Shown: positions 55,402 through 64,000, numbered from the stretch's first letter. The stretch is 64,000 nt of DNA from Roseovarius nanhaiticus (GCF_900156535.1 NZ_FTNV01000001.1:1240001-1304000); one strand, 5' to 3'. Notes: generated from the letters alone by a model not told the origin. A program made the numbers and translations.

Positions 55402-55737
55402 GTCGATGTCCTTTCTTCTGGTTCATGGCCCAACCGGGCAGCGCCATGTAAGGTTCCTCTGATCGGTCAGGTTTGCCTGTATCTCGCCCGATTGCCTCTG
55501 GGTCTGAGCCAGAGAAAAAAGCTTTTCTGCCTGCCGGATCTCAGCGCTATGCGGGTTTGCGCTGTTCGTCAGAAGGGCAACCTCTCGCCGGGCTGCCGAT
55601 GGTGAAACGGCCTTACCTTGCGTCTGCGAGATCGATGCGTTGGCTGAGCTCCGATAAGCGCGAGTTTGCGGACGTTCGCTGCGCTTATGCTTCTGTCCGG
55701 GTTCGAACGCATGGGAGCCTGCATGACTGCTCGGCCA
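55402..55737. other. Gap before the copper-oxidase operon
   Basis: About 340 bases between the end of the cytochrome gene and the start of the DUF892 gene (both minus strand). I see no gene. It must hold the DUF892 promoter and the 3' end of the operon; no clear terminator is seen. Confidence 0.45.
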
Positions 55738-56988
55738 TCAGTTTTCCGGGTGCAGGTATTCCACGATCGCTACATCGTTCGAGCCGTTCAAGGGCAGACG
55801 CGCGTAATCAAGATTTTCAGGGCCAAGACTCGTATCCTTCAAGGCTGACAACAGCCGGCTGCGGGACAGATCGCGACCGGCTTGCCTTAATAGTTTGGCA
55901 AGCACACGGGCCGACAATGTCGCGTGCGCTTCCAGCGGGTGCAGGTCTTCGTCGAGGGCCAACTCAATGAGGTGCGGCGCTTCGATTATCAGAAAACTGC
56001 GTTCTGCATGAGGTGTCGCGTGCGCCTTTGATGCCAAACGGTACAGAATGACAGGATCGGGCAGTTCTGCTGGCACATGGCCGGCGAGGTCAATGACCGC
56101 ATCCGGTTTTTGCTGGTTTGCGACGAAGTGATCTACCGGTCCAACCACAGCTTCCGGCACTGCCAGACGGATCAGGAACGACAGTGTTTCGACCCGGTCC
56201 GGTTCTGCGGAGATGCCAATCCGCTGCGCCGTCGTCGTCGCAAGATGTGCAGCGATGGCGCCATCGATATCACGTTCGGTCGGGAGAAAACTTCTTTGGA
56301 TCGAGGCGTCTTCGCGCCCACCGATTGCGTTCAAGGCGAAGATAACCGGCAAACCCGTCGCGACCAGCTGATCGGTCAGGTCATCCTGATGCGGCGGCAT
56401 GGCAAGTGCAGCGATCACCATGTCTGCCTGCCCGAGGGGATCATCGAGCGCCACCACCTCGATCTTGCGTCCGTAGACAGCGCCTGAGGGCAGGAGTCGC
56501 GCGACTTCATTTTTGAAAGCGTAGAGATATCGGGCACTCAGCGCGGGGAATGCGGGATCACTCACAACGCCAAACCGGACATTGTCTGGCGCGATTCCCT
56601 TTGCCTGCTGGTTTGGGAGGTCCTTCAGGTAACGCCACAATGACTTCAGTTCGGCCCCAGACAGATCGTAGCGCGGCATGATCCGGCTCAGGCTGCGACC
56701 GTCAGGGTTGGTGCCAGATGTCAGGGCATCGCGAAATTGCTCAAGAGTGTAGGCCGATCGCAATTCGGTTGGCTTGAGCAAAGCAGAGCCTGCGATCTCG
56801 GGCACGTTCCCTTCGATGCCGCCGGTCCCATCGCGCCCGTGACATTTGTGGCAGGCAAAACGCGCAATCCGCCCGTCTGCTGCCGTCGTGTTCTGCCCGG
56901 TGAACAGGTCATGTGCCGGATCAGCCCCCGCAATACCTGCGGCGAACGTCAGACCGGCCGCCAATGTGGCCAGCCCGCTGCGCATCAA
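55738..56988 (-). CDS. c-type cytochrome fused to a periplasmic-binding-protein-like domain
   Basis: An exported protein of 416 residues. A signal peptide (about 1-22) is followed by a class-I cytochrome c domain with heme motif CHKCH (Cys46, Cys49, His50) and a probable axial Met104 in SRIMPRYDLSG. From about 138 to 400 it resembles a type-1 periplasmic binding protein, with FGVVSDPAFPALSARYLYAF and VIFALNAIGGREDASIQ. A one-chain cytochrome plus ligand-binding fold is uncommon and suggests electron transfer gated by a ligand, or a scaffold. Its start overlaps the SCO gene stop by 4 bases; last gene of the operon. Confidence 0.8.
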   Translation of the reverse strand: MMRSGLATLAAGLTFAAGIAGADPAHDLFTGQNTTAADGRIARFACHKCHGRDGTGGIEGNVPEIAGSALLKPTELRSAYTLEQFRDALTSGTNPDGRSLSRIMPRYDLSGAELKSLWRYLKDLPNQQAKGIAPDNVRFGVVSDPAFPALSARYLYAFKNEVARLLPSGAVYGRKIEVVALDDPLGQADMVIAALAMPPHQDDLTDQLVATGLPVIFALNAIGGREDASIQRSFLPTERDIDGAIAAHLATTTAQRIGISAEPDRVETLSFLIRLAVPEAVVGPVDHFVANQQKPDAVIDLAGHVPAELPDPVILYRLASKAHATPHAERSFLIIEAPHLIELALDEDLHPLEAHATLSARVLAKLLRQAGRDLSRSRLLSALKDTSLGPENLDYARLPLNGSNDVAIVEYLHPEN

Positions 56989-57548
56989 CTCGATATGGCG
57001 TTCAGCATCGACAGCAATTCATCGACGGACGGCATGGTCTGCGTGCGGAAAAATTCGCCAGTCTGCCCATCGCCGACCAGAAACACCGGATCATGCAGTT
57101 CAAGATTGTGTACCGGTGCGCCAACGGATTGCAGCAAGCGGCGGATGTCACCCGGATGACCCGTCAGCCATAGCCAGCGATCGCTTGCGCCAAATTTCTG
57201 CGCCGCTTCGGCCATCATGGCAGGAGTGTCATTTTGAGGATCAATCGTGACCGAGAGCAAGCGTACATCCCGGCCACCGACCGTGCCGACTTCGTCGTCC
57301 AACTGGGCCATGATATCGTTGCCAATCGGGCAGATCGACCCGCAGAGCGTGTAGCTGAACGTCATGACCAGCAATGCGCCACTGTCCAGCTCGCCGCGCA
57401 GCGCATGCGGCCTCGCGTGGTGGTCGACCAATGTCATTTGAGGAAGGCTGATCTGACCCTGCACAAATGCCGCGCTATCCTGCGCGGCGGACGCAGCCGC
57501 ACAGACCGTCAGAGCACCGATCATGACAAGTCCTGAAATGCGTATCAT
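56985..57548 (-). CDS. SCO1/SenC-family copper chaperone
   Basis: An exported thioredoxin-fold protein of 187 residues. Signal peptide about 1-22, copper-binding CGSIC (Cys69, Cys73, the CxxxC motif) in FSYTLCGSICPIG, and the third ligand His152 in LELHDPVFL. SCO proteins load copper into CuA sites or other cuproenzymes. No cytochrome oxidase gene is near, so its client is most likely the multicopper-oxidase-like protein of the same operon. It lies 3 bases after the propeller gene. Confidence 0.9.
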   Translation of the reverse strand: MIRISGLVMIGALTVCAAASAAQDSAAFVQGQISLPQMTLVDHHARPHALRGELDSGALLVMTFSYTLCGSICPIGNDIMAQLDDEVGTVGGRDVRLLSVTIDPQNDTPAMMAEAAQKFGASDRWLWLTGHPGDIRRLLQSVGAPVHNLELHDPVFLVGDGQTGEFFRTQTMPSVDELLSMLNAISS

Positions 57549-57551
57549 TGC

Positions 57552-59378
57552 CTAGTCTCCTTGAGTGACGGCTTCGATCAACACCGCGGAGCGCAGACCC
57601 AGATGCGCGGGCATTTGCATGGGCTGCACTGCAAAGGTGCCCGCGTGAGGGAGTGTGATCTGAAACGCCAAGGCGCCGTCGGATTGCGGAACCGCCATCA
57701 CTTTGGTGCGCCAGCCCGATTTGAAACCAGGTACAAGAATCGGAGTCCGAGGCATTTTGATCAATTCGCCTTCGGGTCCGTAGAACTTCAGCTTCATGTC
57801 GTGAGGTTCCCCTGCGAGGATCGGCTTGGACCCCTTCAAGACCTCCATCCGCACCGGCATCACGCCATTGGCCTGCCGGGTGCCCTGCACTTCGAACCGC
57901 AGACAACTGGACAGGCCGGTTATTCCCGTGGTCAGCATCAGCTCATATTCTCCGGCGGGAAAGGCCCAGGTGACGCTGAATTGGCCCGGAGCGGTCTCCT
58001 CGAGCCGCCGGTCTACGACCAGCACCTTTTGCGGGACTCCGCCACGCAGCCGCGTGGCATCCATCGGCGGCATGCCGTTCACGCCCGACATGGCCTCTAT
58101 CACAAAGCCGGTTTGCGTCACGGGATCAACGGCCAGCAATTGTGGTGATGGCGCCAATGGCAAGAGCAGCGCGGTTTCGCCTTGTGGGCGGTCACCTTTG
58201 ACGCCCAGCCGGACTTCCGTGATCTCTGCCGCGCGACCGATGTCGACTGTGTCCAAATCGATGACCCCGACAAAGCCGCCATCGTGGCTGAGCAAGTAGG
58301 CCGCGTCATTGAAGATACGCGCCTCCGTGATGGTGGCGTCGCGCAAGGCAACAGGCTGAACCACTTGCGCGCGCGCCAGATCAATCAGCACGAACGTGCC
58401 CTCACCCGGGGTCCAGGCAAGCGCAAAGCGCCCGTCCAAGCTGACCGAAACGCGGGAAAAAGGCAGGCCCAGCGGAATATCAATCGGAACATCGACGGCA
58501 TCCAGATAGCGCACTTGCGCCACGCTGCGTCCGGCAGGCAGGCTCAGCAGACCGATGTCACCGATCGCCGCAACATCTGACAGCGGCGACTGAGGTCCCA
58601 GGTCCGTTATGGTCTGGCCGTTTGTCCGATCAATCAGCCGGATCGCGCCGGTATCCGAAAACACCACGATCGGTACGTCAAGTTCGTCGCGCAGGTCAAC
58701 GCGCGCAGCGCCCAGTTCTGTGCTGCTGCGTAGGGTGCCATCAGGTGCCAGACGGCTGAGCGTGCCATTTTCCGACGATGTCACCCAGATGTCACCGTCC
58801 TCGGTCACGGCAATCCCGTCCGGTGATGCGAGCCCCGTCGCCAGGACCACCGCGTCACCACCCGGTACGGGCAGCGCCATCACCTGGCCGAGAGTGCCCT
58901 GTGTCGCGAGTACGCGCATCTGCGCTGTGTCGATCACAATCCCGGCGGGTTGTTCGTCCAGTTTGAACGCCGCCAGCATGTTCGCGCTCATCAGGTTCAG
59001 CTTGGGGTCAATGACCCCCACCGATCCATCTCGCGACAGCATCGCCAGCACCGATGTGTTCAGGTTGACAGACCCGGTCGGCACCGCCCCCGTCGTCAGG
59101 AAGCCACGCACAGCCTGTTCGCAGCTGGAATTGCCGGTCTGAACGGGCCGAACCCATCCCTGTAGCGGAACGCCGCGCGGAGGTTGCCCGGTGACGGCAT
59201 CAGTCAGGGTCAGATTAAGTCGCACCATCTGACCGTCCGCCGGCTGCATCGATTGCCCGGACGCCGGGTCTGTCAGGGTCAGATCCGCCGTCAGACTGGT
59301 TGTACCGTCCTGCGCAAATCCCTGTGCTGCTGCCAGAAGGGCAAGACCACAACCGGCAATGGTCGATCTGATCCGCAT
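57552..59378 (-). CDS. Secreted beta-propeller protein with flanking Ig-like domains
   Basis: An exported protein of 608 residues. Signal peptide about 1-22; an N-terminal Ig/YtkA-like domain (about 25-95) with a Cys in GNSSCEQAVRGFL; a propeller of YncE/cytochrome-d1 type (about 100-455) with repeated blade motifs such as GIAVTEDGDIWVTSSENGT and SVSLDGRFALAWTPGEG; and a C-terminal Ig/FixH-like domain (about 460-608). No heme motif is present. It directly abuts the giant gene's stop codon. A binding or docking role for the oxidase is plausible; function is unknown. Confidence 0.72.
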   Translation of the reverse strand: MRIRSTIAGCGLALLAAAQGFAQDGTTSLTADLTLTDPASGQSMQPADGQMVRLNLTLTDAVTGQPPRGVPLQGWVRPVQTGNSSCEQAVRGFLTTGAVPTGSVNLNTSVLAMLSRDGSVGVIDPKLNLMSANMLAAFKLDEQPAGIVIDTAQMRVLATQGTLGQVMALPVPGGDAVVLATGLASPDGIAVTEDGDIWVTSSENGTLSRLAPDGTLRSSTELGAARVDLRDELDVPIVVFSDTGAIRLIDRTNGQTITDLGPQSPLSDVAAIGDIGLLSLPAGRSVAQVRYLDAVDVPIDIPLGLPFSRVSVSLDGRFALAWTPGEGTFVLIDLARAQVVQPVALRDATITEARIFNDAAYLLSHDGGFVGVIDLDTVDIGRAAEITEVRLGVKGDRPQGETALLLPLAPSPQLLAVDPVTQTGFVIEAMSGVNGMPPMDATRLRGGVPQKVLVVDRRLEETAPGQFSVTWAFPAGEYELMLTTGITGLSSCLRFEVQGTRQANGVMPVRMEVLKGSKPILAGEPHDMKLKFYGPEGELIKMPRTPILVPGFKSGWRTKVMAVPQSDGALAFQITLPHAGTFAVQPMQMPAHLGLRSAVLIEAVTQGD

Positions 59379-62300
59379 CTACCGCTCCTCTGCCCGGGCA
59401 CATGCACTGACGCGAGGGTTTTCAAACTGGTCTTTTGCGACCACATCCAGAAGCCCCCAACTTCCGCCCGAGCGGGTGTGGGTTGGGCCGTCAAACCAAA
59501 GGTAGCACCCGGGCTTTACGGCTTTGGTCAGTGATGCCGTGATCGCCTTGCCAGGCGCCAGAAGGGCTGCGCGCGGGAAACCGAAGCCACGGAACATGTC
59601 ATCGTAATCCTGGGCAATTGTAGCAAAGGCGCGCTGTCTGGCACGACCACCGGGATGCACCACATGCACTACGACCTCTTCGCCGGCGATGGCGCGCAGA
59701 ACCGGCATCGGTTGTCCCGATGGCACGGTCAGCTCGGTCGGCTTGAGCGGAAAGAACTCTTCACCGAATTCAAAGGCATTCAGGTTGAAATGGCTTTCGA
59801 CATTGCCTTGCCCGGTATCGCCCAAACGGACATTGAAGGGTTCACTCCGGTAACTGACGCCCTTTTCGCCCCAATCGTAACTGTCCCCGCAAATTCCACA
59901 GGTTGCCACCAGCCGGATGTTACTTCCGCCGACAAGCGTTTCATCCTGTGTCTCTCGATCGGTCAGGTTCAGGCCGTCCTGCCAGAACAAGGTGAATTGC
60001 CGAATGACGTGCTTTTCGTCATCCGGACCAGGCGTTGTCAGCTGAGCCGTCCAGAACGGTCGATCCGGGCGGTCGCCATCGGGAACGATCACGGTGTCGG
60101 TGCAAGCCCGGTCATTGGTCGGTCGCAGGAACCGTTTTGGGACCGGCAGCTTGTTGGACTGCTGGCCGGGGTCCAGAAGGTCCAGCCGGAAGCATCCGAA
60201 GCGCTGACCGCCGAACCGGCGCTTTGGCGCCCTGACATCCTTTATGACCGCATCTTCGGGCACAACAGTGATGGCGCCGATCAACCCTTCGAGCGGATGA
60301 CCGATGACATCGCCCTGTGATTTCACCGGCAGCGCACCAAAGGCATAGGGCACAAAGCGCACGTCAAATACGTCGAGCCATTCGATCAGCCAGACCAGGC
60401 CGGGACGAAACAGGATCGCATCCAGACGAGACGAATACTGGCGTGTCAGATCATCAAGTTTCAGCGTGATGGCAATGAGACGACGGGCCACATCAGGATC
60501 TGACCGGACCGCCGCCGCTGCGAGGGACTCGAGCGAGACCTGCACGCCACGATCATCGCCTCTGGGGTCATCTCCGGCCAGACCGAGATTTTTGGCGATA
60601 TCCGCTGGGAGCAACACGCTTTCACCGTAAGAGATCCCCCTGAATGAGGTTCGGCCGATTGCCACCTGATCCAGGCCCAATTCCTTGCGGGTGTCCGGGT
60701 CAAGACGCAGTGGATCCATGCCGAGGATGTCGAGCTCTTCCTGCGGTCGCAAATCCAAAAGCTCAGTACCGGATATGAGCTCATCGATCAGGGCCGCGAA
60801 CTCACGTCGCTGGCCAGCATATCGCACTGCAAGCCGTTCGACATCGTCAAGATCCTGGCCCAAAGTCCGATCAGGCGAAACCAGTCCCACGCGGTCGCGG
60901 AATAGCCGTGCCAGACGCGGATTTTCCGCGTCGAGGCGTCTTGCTTCCTCATTCACGCCCGCCAGCGCCGGATTTTGTTTGACAAGATCAGACACGGCCA
61001 GCTCTTCGATTTCTGCCGGAATGTAGCGACGGATTGACGCCACTTCAAACCTGTCCGCCACGACCGGTCCGGCAGCCACTTGCAATGCCGTGCCGGGATT
61101 GATCAGGCTCCAGACCGGACTCCGTCGCCAGTTACCGAAGGCTCGTCCGGCATAGAATTCCATCTGCATGATCTCGGCGCTTCGCTCGCGATTGTCCGGC
61201 GGTTCAAGATCGAGATTAGAGAGCGTCACCGTTGAAACGCGTCCAGTGTCCGCGCCGTCCAGCGCCCAGATCGGGTTGCGTCCGACAGGGCGGGCGTAGC
61301 TAAGCTGCTTGTTCATGACCGGAAGCGGGAAATTCACCGCCAGGCGGTTTGACGGCTCGATATCGTCATCGACGTCAAGCTCCGACGTGAGGTTCGCGTT
61401 CTCATTGGGCGTATCGTCCGCCTCTTCCTCGGGAGACCACCGCACATCTACATTCAGGGATGTGATCTTTGGCATCAGCGCGTCACCCGGCGCGTCCTTG
61501 AGACCGCTTGAGCCCTTTTCACGGCGAAGCGCATTGATCCAGGTGACCCGCACGCAGTCCCCGGCGTTGACATTCATCACCATCGGCTCGGGCCTGTCGT
61601 AGGCGTCTTGCACGGCGGTGATGACGTCCTTAAGCGGTATGGCGTTCCACGAGCCAACATTGTCGATATCCACAGGGTTCACATCATTGACGGTTGGAAA
61701 TTCTGCCGGATGGGCAAGGCTCAGCACGCGCCTTGGATCGACGATCGCGAAAAACAGACCGTCCGGGTCTGACAATCGCTCGGAATAGAGGGTGCCACTG
61801 CCAAAAACCGTCTCGGCCTCTATTGCGACAACGGCTGCATAAACCCGCTGGGCTGTTGGATCGCATTTGGCGATCAATTCGGGTTCAAGAGCTTTGCCTG
61901 TTGGTTCGGGTTTCACGATCAGTCCATCGAACCGGTTTCGAAAATCCAGCATGCGGTCCAAAGGCGCCGGTGGTTCTGTGAATTGCGCCGGCACGATGCG
62001 CCCGATCCCGCCGCCCTGTCGGATGTCCGGCGTCAGGAAGCCGCGCCTGTCGGGCAAGTCCAGACCGGGAATATCAATCTGCGGCAGACGGTTTTCCGGC
62101 AGGCGAAGGCCGGGACTTCTGCTCTCTGGCATTTGCAGGTCCGGCACACGCAAACCGTCAAGGTTGTTGCGCAGCAGATCCTGCAGACGTCCGTCAGGGG
62201 CTCGCAGGTCCAGATCGGGCAGCCTTGGTCGAACAGGCGCATCTGGTTGCAGCAACGCCTGTTGGTCCAACAAAGCCTCGGCCTCGCGCAGCAACGGATC

Positions 62301-64000
62301 GGCAAATTGTCGAGCCTCATCGCCGCGGATTTCATTCGTGCGTAGTTGCAGCAGCGCGTCGTCGATCCGGTTTACACTGTCCAGAAGCCGGTCACCGAAG
62401 CCCAACGGTACCTTCGAAGCGCCCGCGCTGCGAACCCGCAACAATCCCCAGGCACCGTTCCAGAGCGCGTCAGTCGATCCGAAATGAACCAGCGTGTCCG
62501 AAGGTGTCGTGCGACGCTTGGCCAACAGCAACTCTTCCCGCTTTCGATCCAACTGATCCATGATGATCCAGTTTTCCGGGTCCGTGTTTGCCAGGCTGCG
62601 ATAGAACGCCAGCTTTTTCGCCACAGTCGAAGATCCGGTACCCTCGAAATTGCTGTTGAAGAGATACGAGGCACGGAATTCGAAGTGCTCGGAAATGCCG
62701 ATCTCTTGGGCGGCAACGCGTCCTTCAACGTTGAAGCATTGCGCAATCTGGGTTTCGAAGGCGCTCCAGTAATCCTGATCGGCACCGCTGAACCCGGATG
62801 GGCCATAGATCATCCAGCGGCGGTATTGTTCTGGCCGCCCGTCTTGCGCCAGACTGACGGCTCCCGCCAAAACCGGATCCAGACGACAGGCATCGGCCAA
62901 TGCACCGCGGCGGGTCACATCGTCCATACGAGGCAAAATCGCGGGGAACCTTTGGTCGATATTGCGCTCCCATGTATAGCCTTCGAGCGTGAAGGTGTGC
63001 TGCACCTCCTGCGCGCCCTGGATCAGGCGGATCTGCACGGGATCGTTGTCATAGGTCTCGAGGATCGGCGTGACGGGGTCGCCATGCATCTGGTCGGTTC
63101 CGCTCGCCGTCGATCCCGTCAAAAAGACATTCGCCATATCGCCGCGCCCGTCGTTGCGCTGCGTGCTCACTTCGCAATCCTCGGTGACGCCGGTCTGAAG
63201 ACTTGCCACCCAGTGGGGCAGGGGTTTCAGATCGCAATCCGATGATCCGCTGGAATTCGTGCCGATGCGCAAGGGCAGCGGCTCGCCGCGGTAGTTCATC
63301 AGGTAGGGATCGTGATGATCAACCGAAATGCTTTCAGGCCGATGCGGCGGAGAGACCGGCGCCGCAAGGCGCGCGTCCGGATCGTGCGCATCGAAGCCTG
63401 CCGCCATGCGTCGATACCGGACCACATGGTCGGTGAGCGTCAGGTCGTCATGCTTCGCATTGGGATCGTTCAAGGCCGCACTGGCGAGAATCTCACCAGC
63501 CTCAAGCAGGTTGTCCGTCACATGGTGGGTATCACCCGGGCGACCTGCCGCTGTCCACGCGGGAGGCACATCGCCGCCCGCGGCCCACGCGCCGTCGGAT
63601 TGTTCGGCCACATCGCTGGAACAAATCCGCTGCATGGATTTCACATCGCCGGAAACAGCGTGCTGCGCCTCACAAACAAGGGTCGCCATGCCTTTCGCGA
63701 ATTCGGACGCCTCGGTTTCGGACTCGTCGAACGTTGCTATCATCTGACCGGGTTTGGTTGCCGCCCGCGGGTCATAAAGCGTAGCAAAATCAGCAATTGA
63801 CAGCGCAAATTCGCGGTATTCGGGCGTCGCCGGGTCAAGCGGCATGTGATCGATGATGATCTTTCGGGCGCCTACATGGATATCGCTTGCGGTGACCATG
63901 TCCCGCGTCGTGCGTTGCGGAGCACAGGCGGTTTTTGCCGTGTTGCATATCTCGGCCTCGGCGGGCTCGATCACCAACGCGGTATAGAAACCGTGTTGCT
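59379..64000 (-). CDS. Giant multicopper-oxidase-like protein (5' end off window)
   Basis: At least 1539 residues; the frame is open to base 64000, where it reads QHGFYTALVIEPAEAE, a motif seen where a cupredoxin domain closes, so the true start lies off the window. Cupredoxin-like features recur: DPYLMNYRGEPLPLRIG (near 63262-63324), HTFTLEGYTWERN, DALWNGAWGLLRV (near 62434-62486), MNVNAGDCVRVTWIN, HVVHPGGRARQRAF and a C-terminal SGGSWGLLDVV. These recall very long MnxG/MofA-type manganese oxidases. A proline-rich LPxLxLP repeat tract (62030-62230) sits in the middle. Classical HCH copper motifs are not obvious in the visible part, so catalysis is unproven. First visible gene of the operon. 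Confidence 0.65.
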   Translation of the reverse strand, partial: QHGFYTALVIEPAEAEICNTAKTACAPQRTTRDMVTASDIHVGARKIIIDHMPLDPATPEYREFALSIADFATLYDPRAATKPGQMIATFDESETEASEFAKGMATLVCEAQHAVSGDVKSMQRICSSDVAEQSDGAWAAGGDVPPAWTAAGRPGDTHHVTDNLLEAGEILASAALNDPNAKHDDLTLTDHVVRYRRMAAGFDAHDPDARLAAPVSPPHRPESISVDHHDPYLMNYRGEPLPLRIGTNSSGSSDCDLKPLPHWVASLQTGVTEDCEVSTQRNDGRGDMANVFLTGSTASGTDQMHGDPVTPILETYDNDPVQIRLIQGAQEVQHTFTLEGYTWERNIDQRFPAILPRMDDVTRRGALADACRLDPVLAGAVSLAQDGRPEQYRRWMIYGPSGFSGADQDYWSAFETQIAQCFNVEGRVAAQEIGISEHFEFRASYLFNSNFEGTGSSTVAKKLAFYRSLANTDPENWIIMDQLDRKREELLLAKRRTTPSDTLVHFGSTDALWNGAWGLLRVRSAGASKVPLGFGDRLLDSVNRIDDALLQLRTNEIRGDEARQFADPLLREAEALLDQQALLQPDAPVRPRLPDLDLRAPDGRLQDLLRNNLDGLRVPDLQMPESRSPGLRLPENRLPQIDIPGLDLPDRRGFLTPDIRQGGGIGRIVPAQFTEPPAPLDRMLDFRNRFDGLIVKPEPTGKALEPELIAKCDPTAQRVYAAVVAIEAETVFGSGTLYSERLSDPDGLFFAIVDPRRVLSLAHPAEFPTVNDVNPVDIDNVGSWNAIPLKDVITAVQDAYDRPEPMVMNVNAGDCVRVTWINALRREKGSSGLKDAPGDALMPKITSLNVDVRWSPEEEADDTPNENANLTSELDVDDDIEPSNRLAVNFPLPVMNKQLSYARPVGRNPIWALDGADTGRVSTVTLSNLDLEPPDNRERSAEIMQMEFYAGRAFGNWRRSPVWSLINPGTALQVAAGPVVADRFEVASIRRYIPAEIEELAVSDLVKQNPALAGVNEEARRLDAENPRLARLFRDRVGLVSPDRTLGQDLDDVERLAVRYAGQRREFAALIDELISGTELLDLRPQEELDILGMDPLRLDPDTRKELGLDQVAIGRTSFRGISYGESVLLPADIAKNLGLAGDDPRGDDRGVQVSLESLAAAAVRSDPDVARRLIAITLKLDDLTRQYSSRLDAILFRPGLVWLIEWLDVFDVRFVPYAFGALPVKSQGDVIGHPLEGLIGAITVVPEDAVIKDVRAPKRRFGGQRFGCFRLDLLDPGQQSNKLPVPKRFLRPTNDRACTDTVIVPDGDRPDRPFWTAQLTTPGPDDEKHVIRQFTLFWQDGLNLTDRETQDETLVGGSNIRLVATCGICGDSYDWGEKGVSYRSEPFNVRLGDTGQGNVESHFNLNAFEFGEEFFPLKPTELTVPSGQPMPVLRAIAGEEVVVHVVHPGGRARQRAFATIAQDYDDMFRGFGFPRAALLAPGKAITASLTKAVKPGCYLWFDGPTHTRSGGSWGLLDVVAKDQFENPRVSACARAEER

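Noticed and set aside
55473-55970. 165-codon plus-strand frame left of the cytochrome gene
   Set aside because: It runs antisense into the cytochrome-fusion gene and has no domain or ribosome site.
1-64000. CRISPR arrays, insertion sequences, integrases or rRNA
   Set aside because: No regularly spaced repeats, transposase or integrase motifs, or rRNA segments were seen anywhere in the window.

Overview
The window looks like a chromosomal segment of a marine-type alphaproteobacterium of the Rhodobacterales (Roseobacter/Rhodobacter group). The coding density is high, third positions are GC-rich, and many gene sets are typical of that order: ptsP-lysC, NDUFA12-MCE-DUF2155, queCDEF, a Liv-type transporter with acs and a ScfR-type regulator, GapR, a cytochrome b561-YceI fusion, and a fabD-fabG-acpP-fabF-mltG series. 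This placement rests on protein-level recognition only; there is no rRNA in the window.

Layout. 1-4.5 kb (minus): ptsP (3' end off the window), lysC, an ACT protein and a DUF1178 zinc-motif protein. 4.5-7.8 kb: a Nudix hydrolase divergent from modABC (molybdate uptake). 7.8-13.4 kb (minus): a five-gene oligopeptide/dipeptide-type ABC operon. 13.7-15.3 kb: an orphan Fe3+-type permease. 15.5-18.9 kb: clpP, clpX, NDUFA12, an orphan MCE protein and DUF2155. 18.9-21.4 kb (minus): aat, accC, accB. 21.6-23.9 kb: queC-queD-queE-queF, ending in a strong terminator shared with the convergent acs.

24-36.5 kb is a coherent carboxylate/acetate block. A Liv-type ABC transporter operon ends in acs (minus). 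A ScfR-like regulator is divergent from it, with repeated TTGTGCAAA boxes in the shared intergenic region. Next come a single-domain response regulator, a small membrane protein and a sodium/solute-symporter-histidine kinase fusion. 36.5-42.8 kb holds a SpoA (FliM/N-like) orphan, GapR, the rpsF-rpsR-rplI ribosomal operon, a YceI protein and a b561-YceI fusion. 42.9-49.2 kb is the fatty-acid block fabD-fabG-acpP, then a PRC-barrel protein and a divergent HisA paralogue, then fabF-mltG. 49.3-54.3 kb has an ABC exporter, a carbon-nitrogen hydrolase and the conserved infA-maf-rng-yacG run.

A tRNA-Phe gene at 54.38-54.46 kb separates this core from an accessory-looking segment reaching the right edge. 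It begins with a gene-poor stretch and a DUF892 ferritin-like gene. A tightly packed four-gene minus-strand operon follows: a giant (more than 1530 residue) multicopper-oxidase-like protein, a secreted beta-propeller protein, a SCO-type copper chaperone, and a c-type cytochrome fused to a periplasmic-binding-protein-like domain. All four look exported. Together they suggest a copper-dependent extracytoplasmic oxidation system whose substrate cannot be read from sequence. This operon is the best candidate here for an undescribed system.
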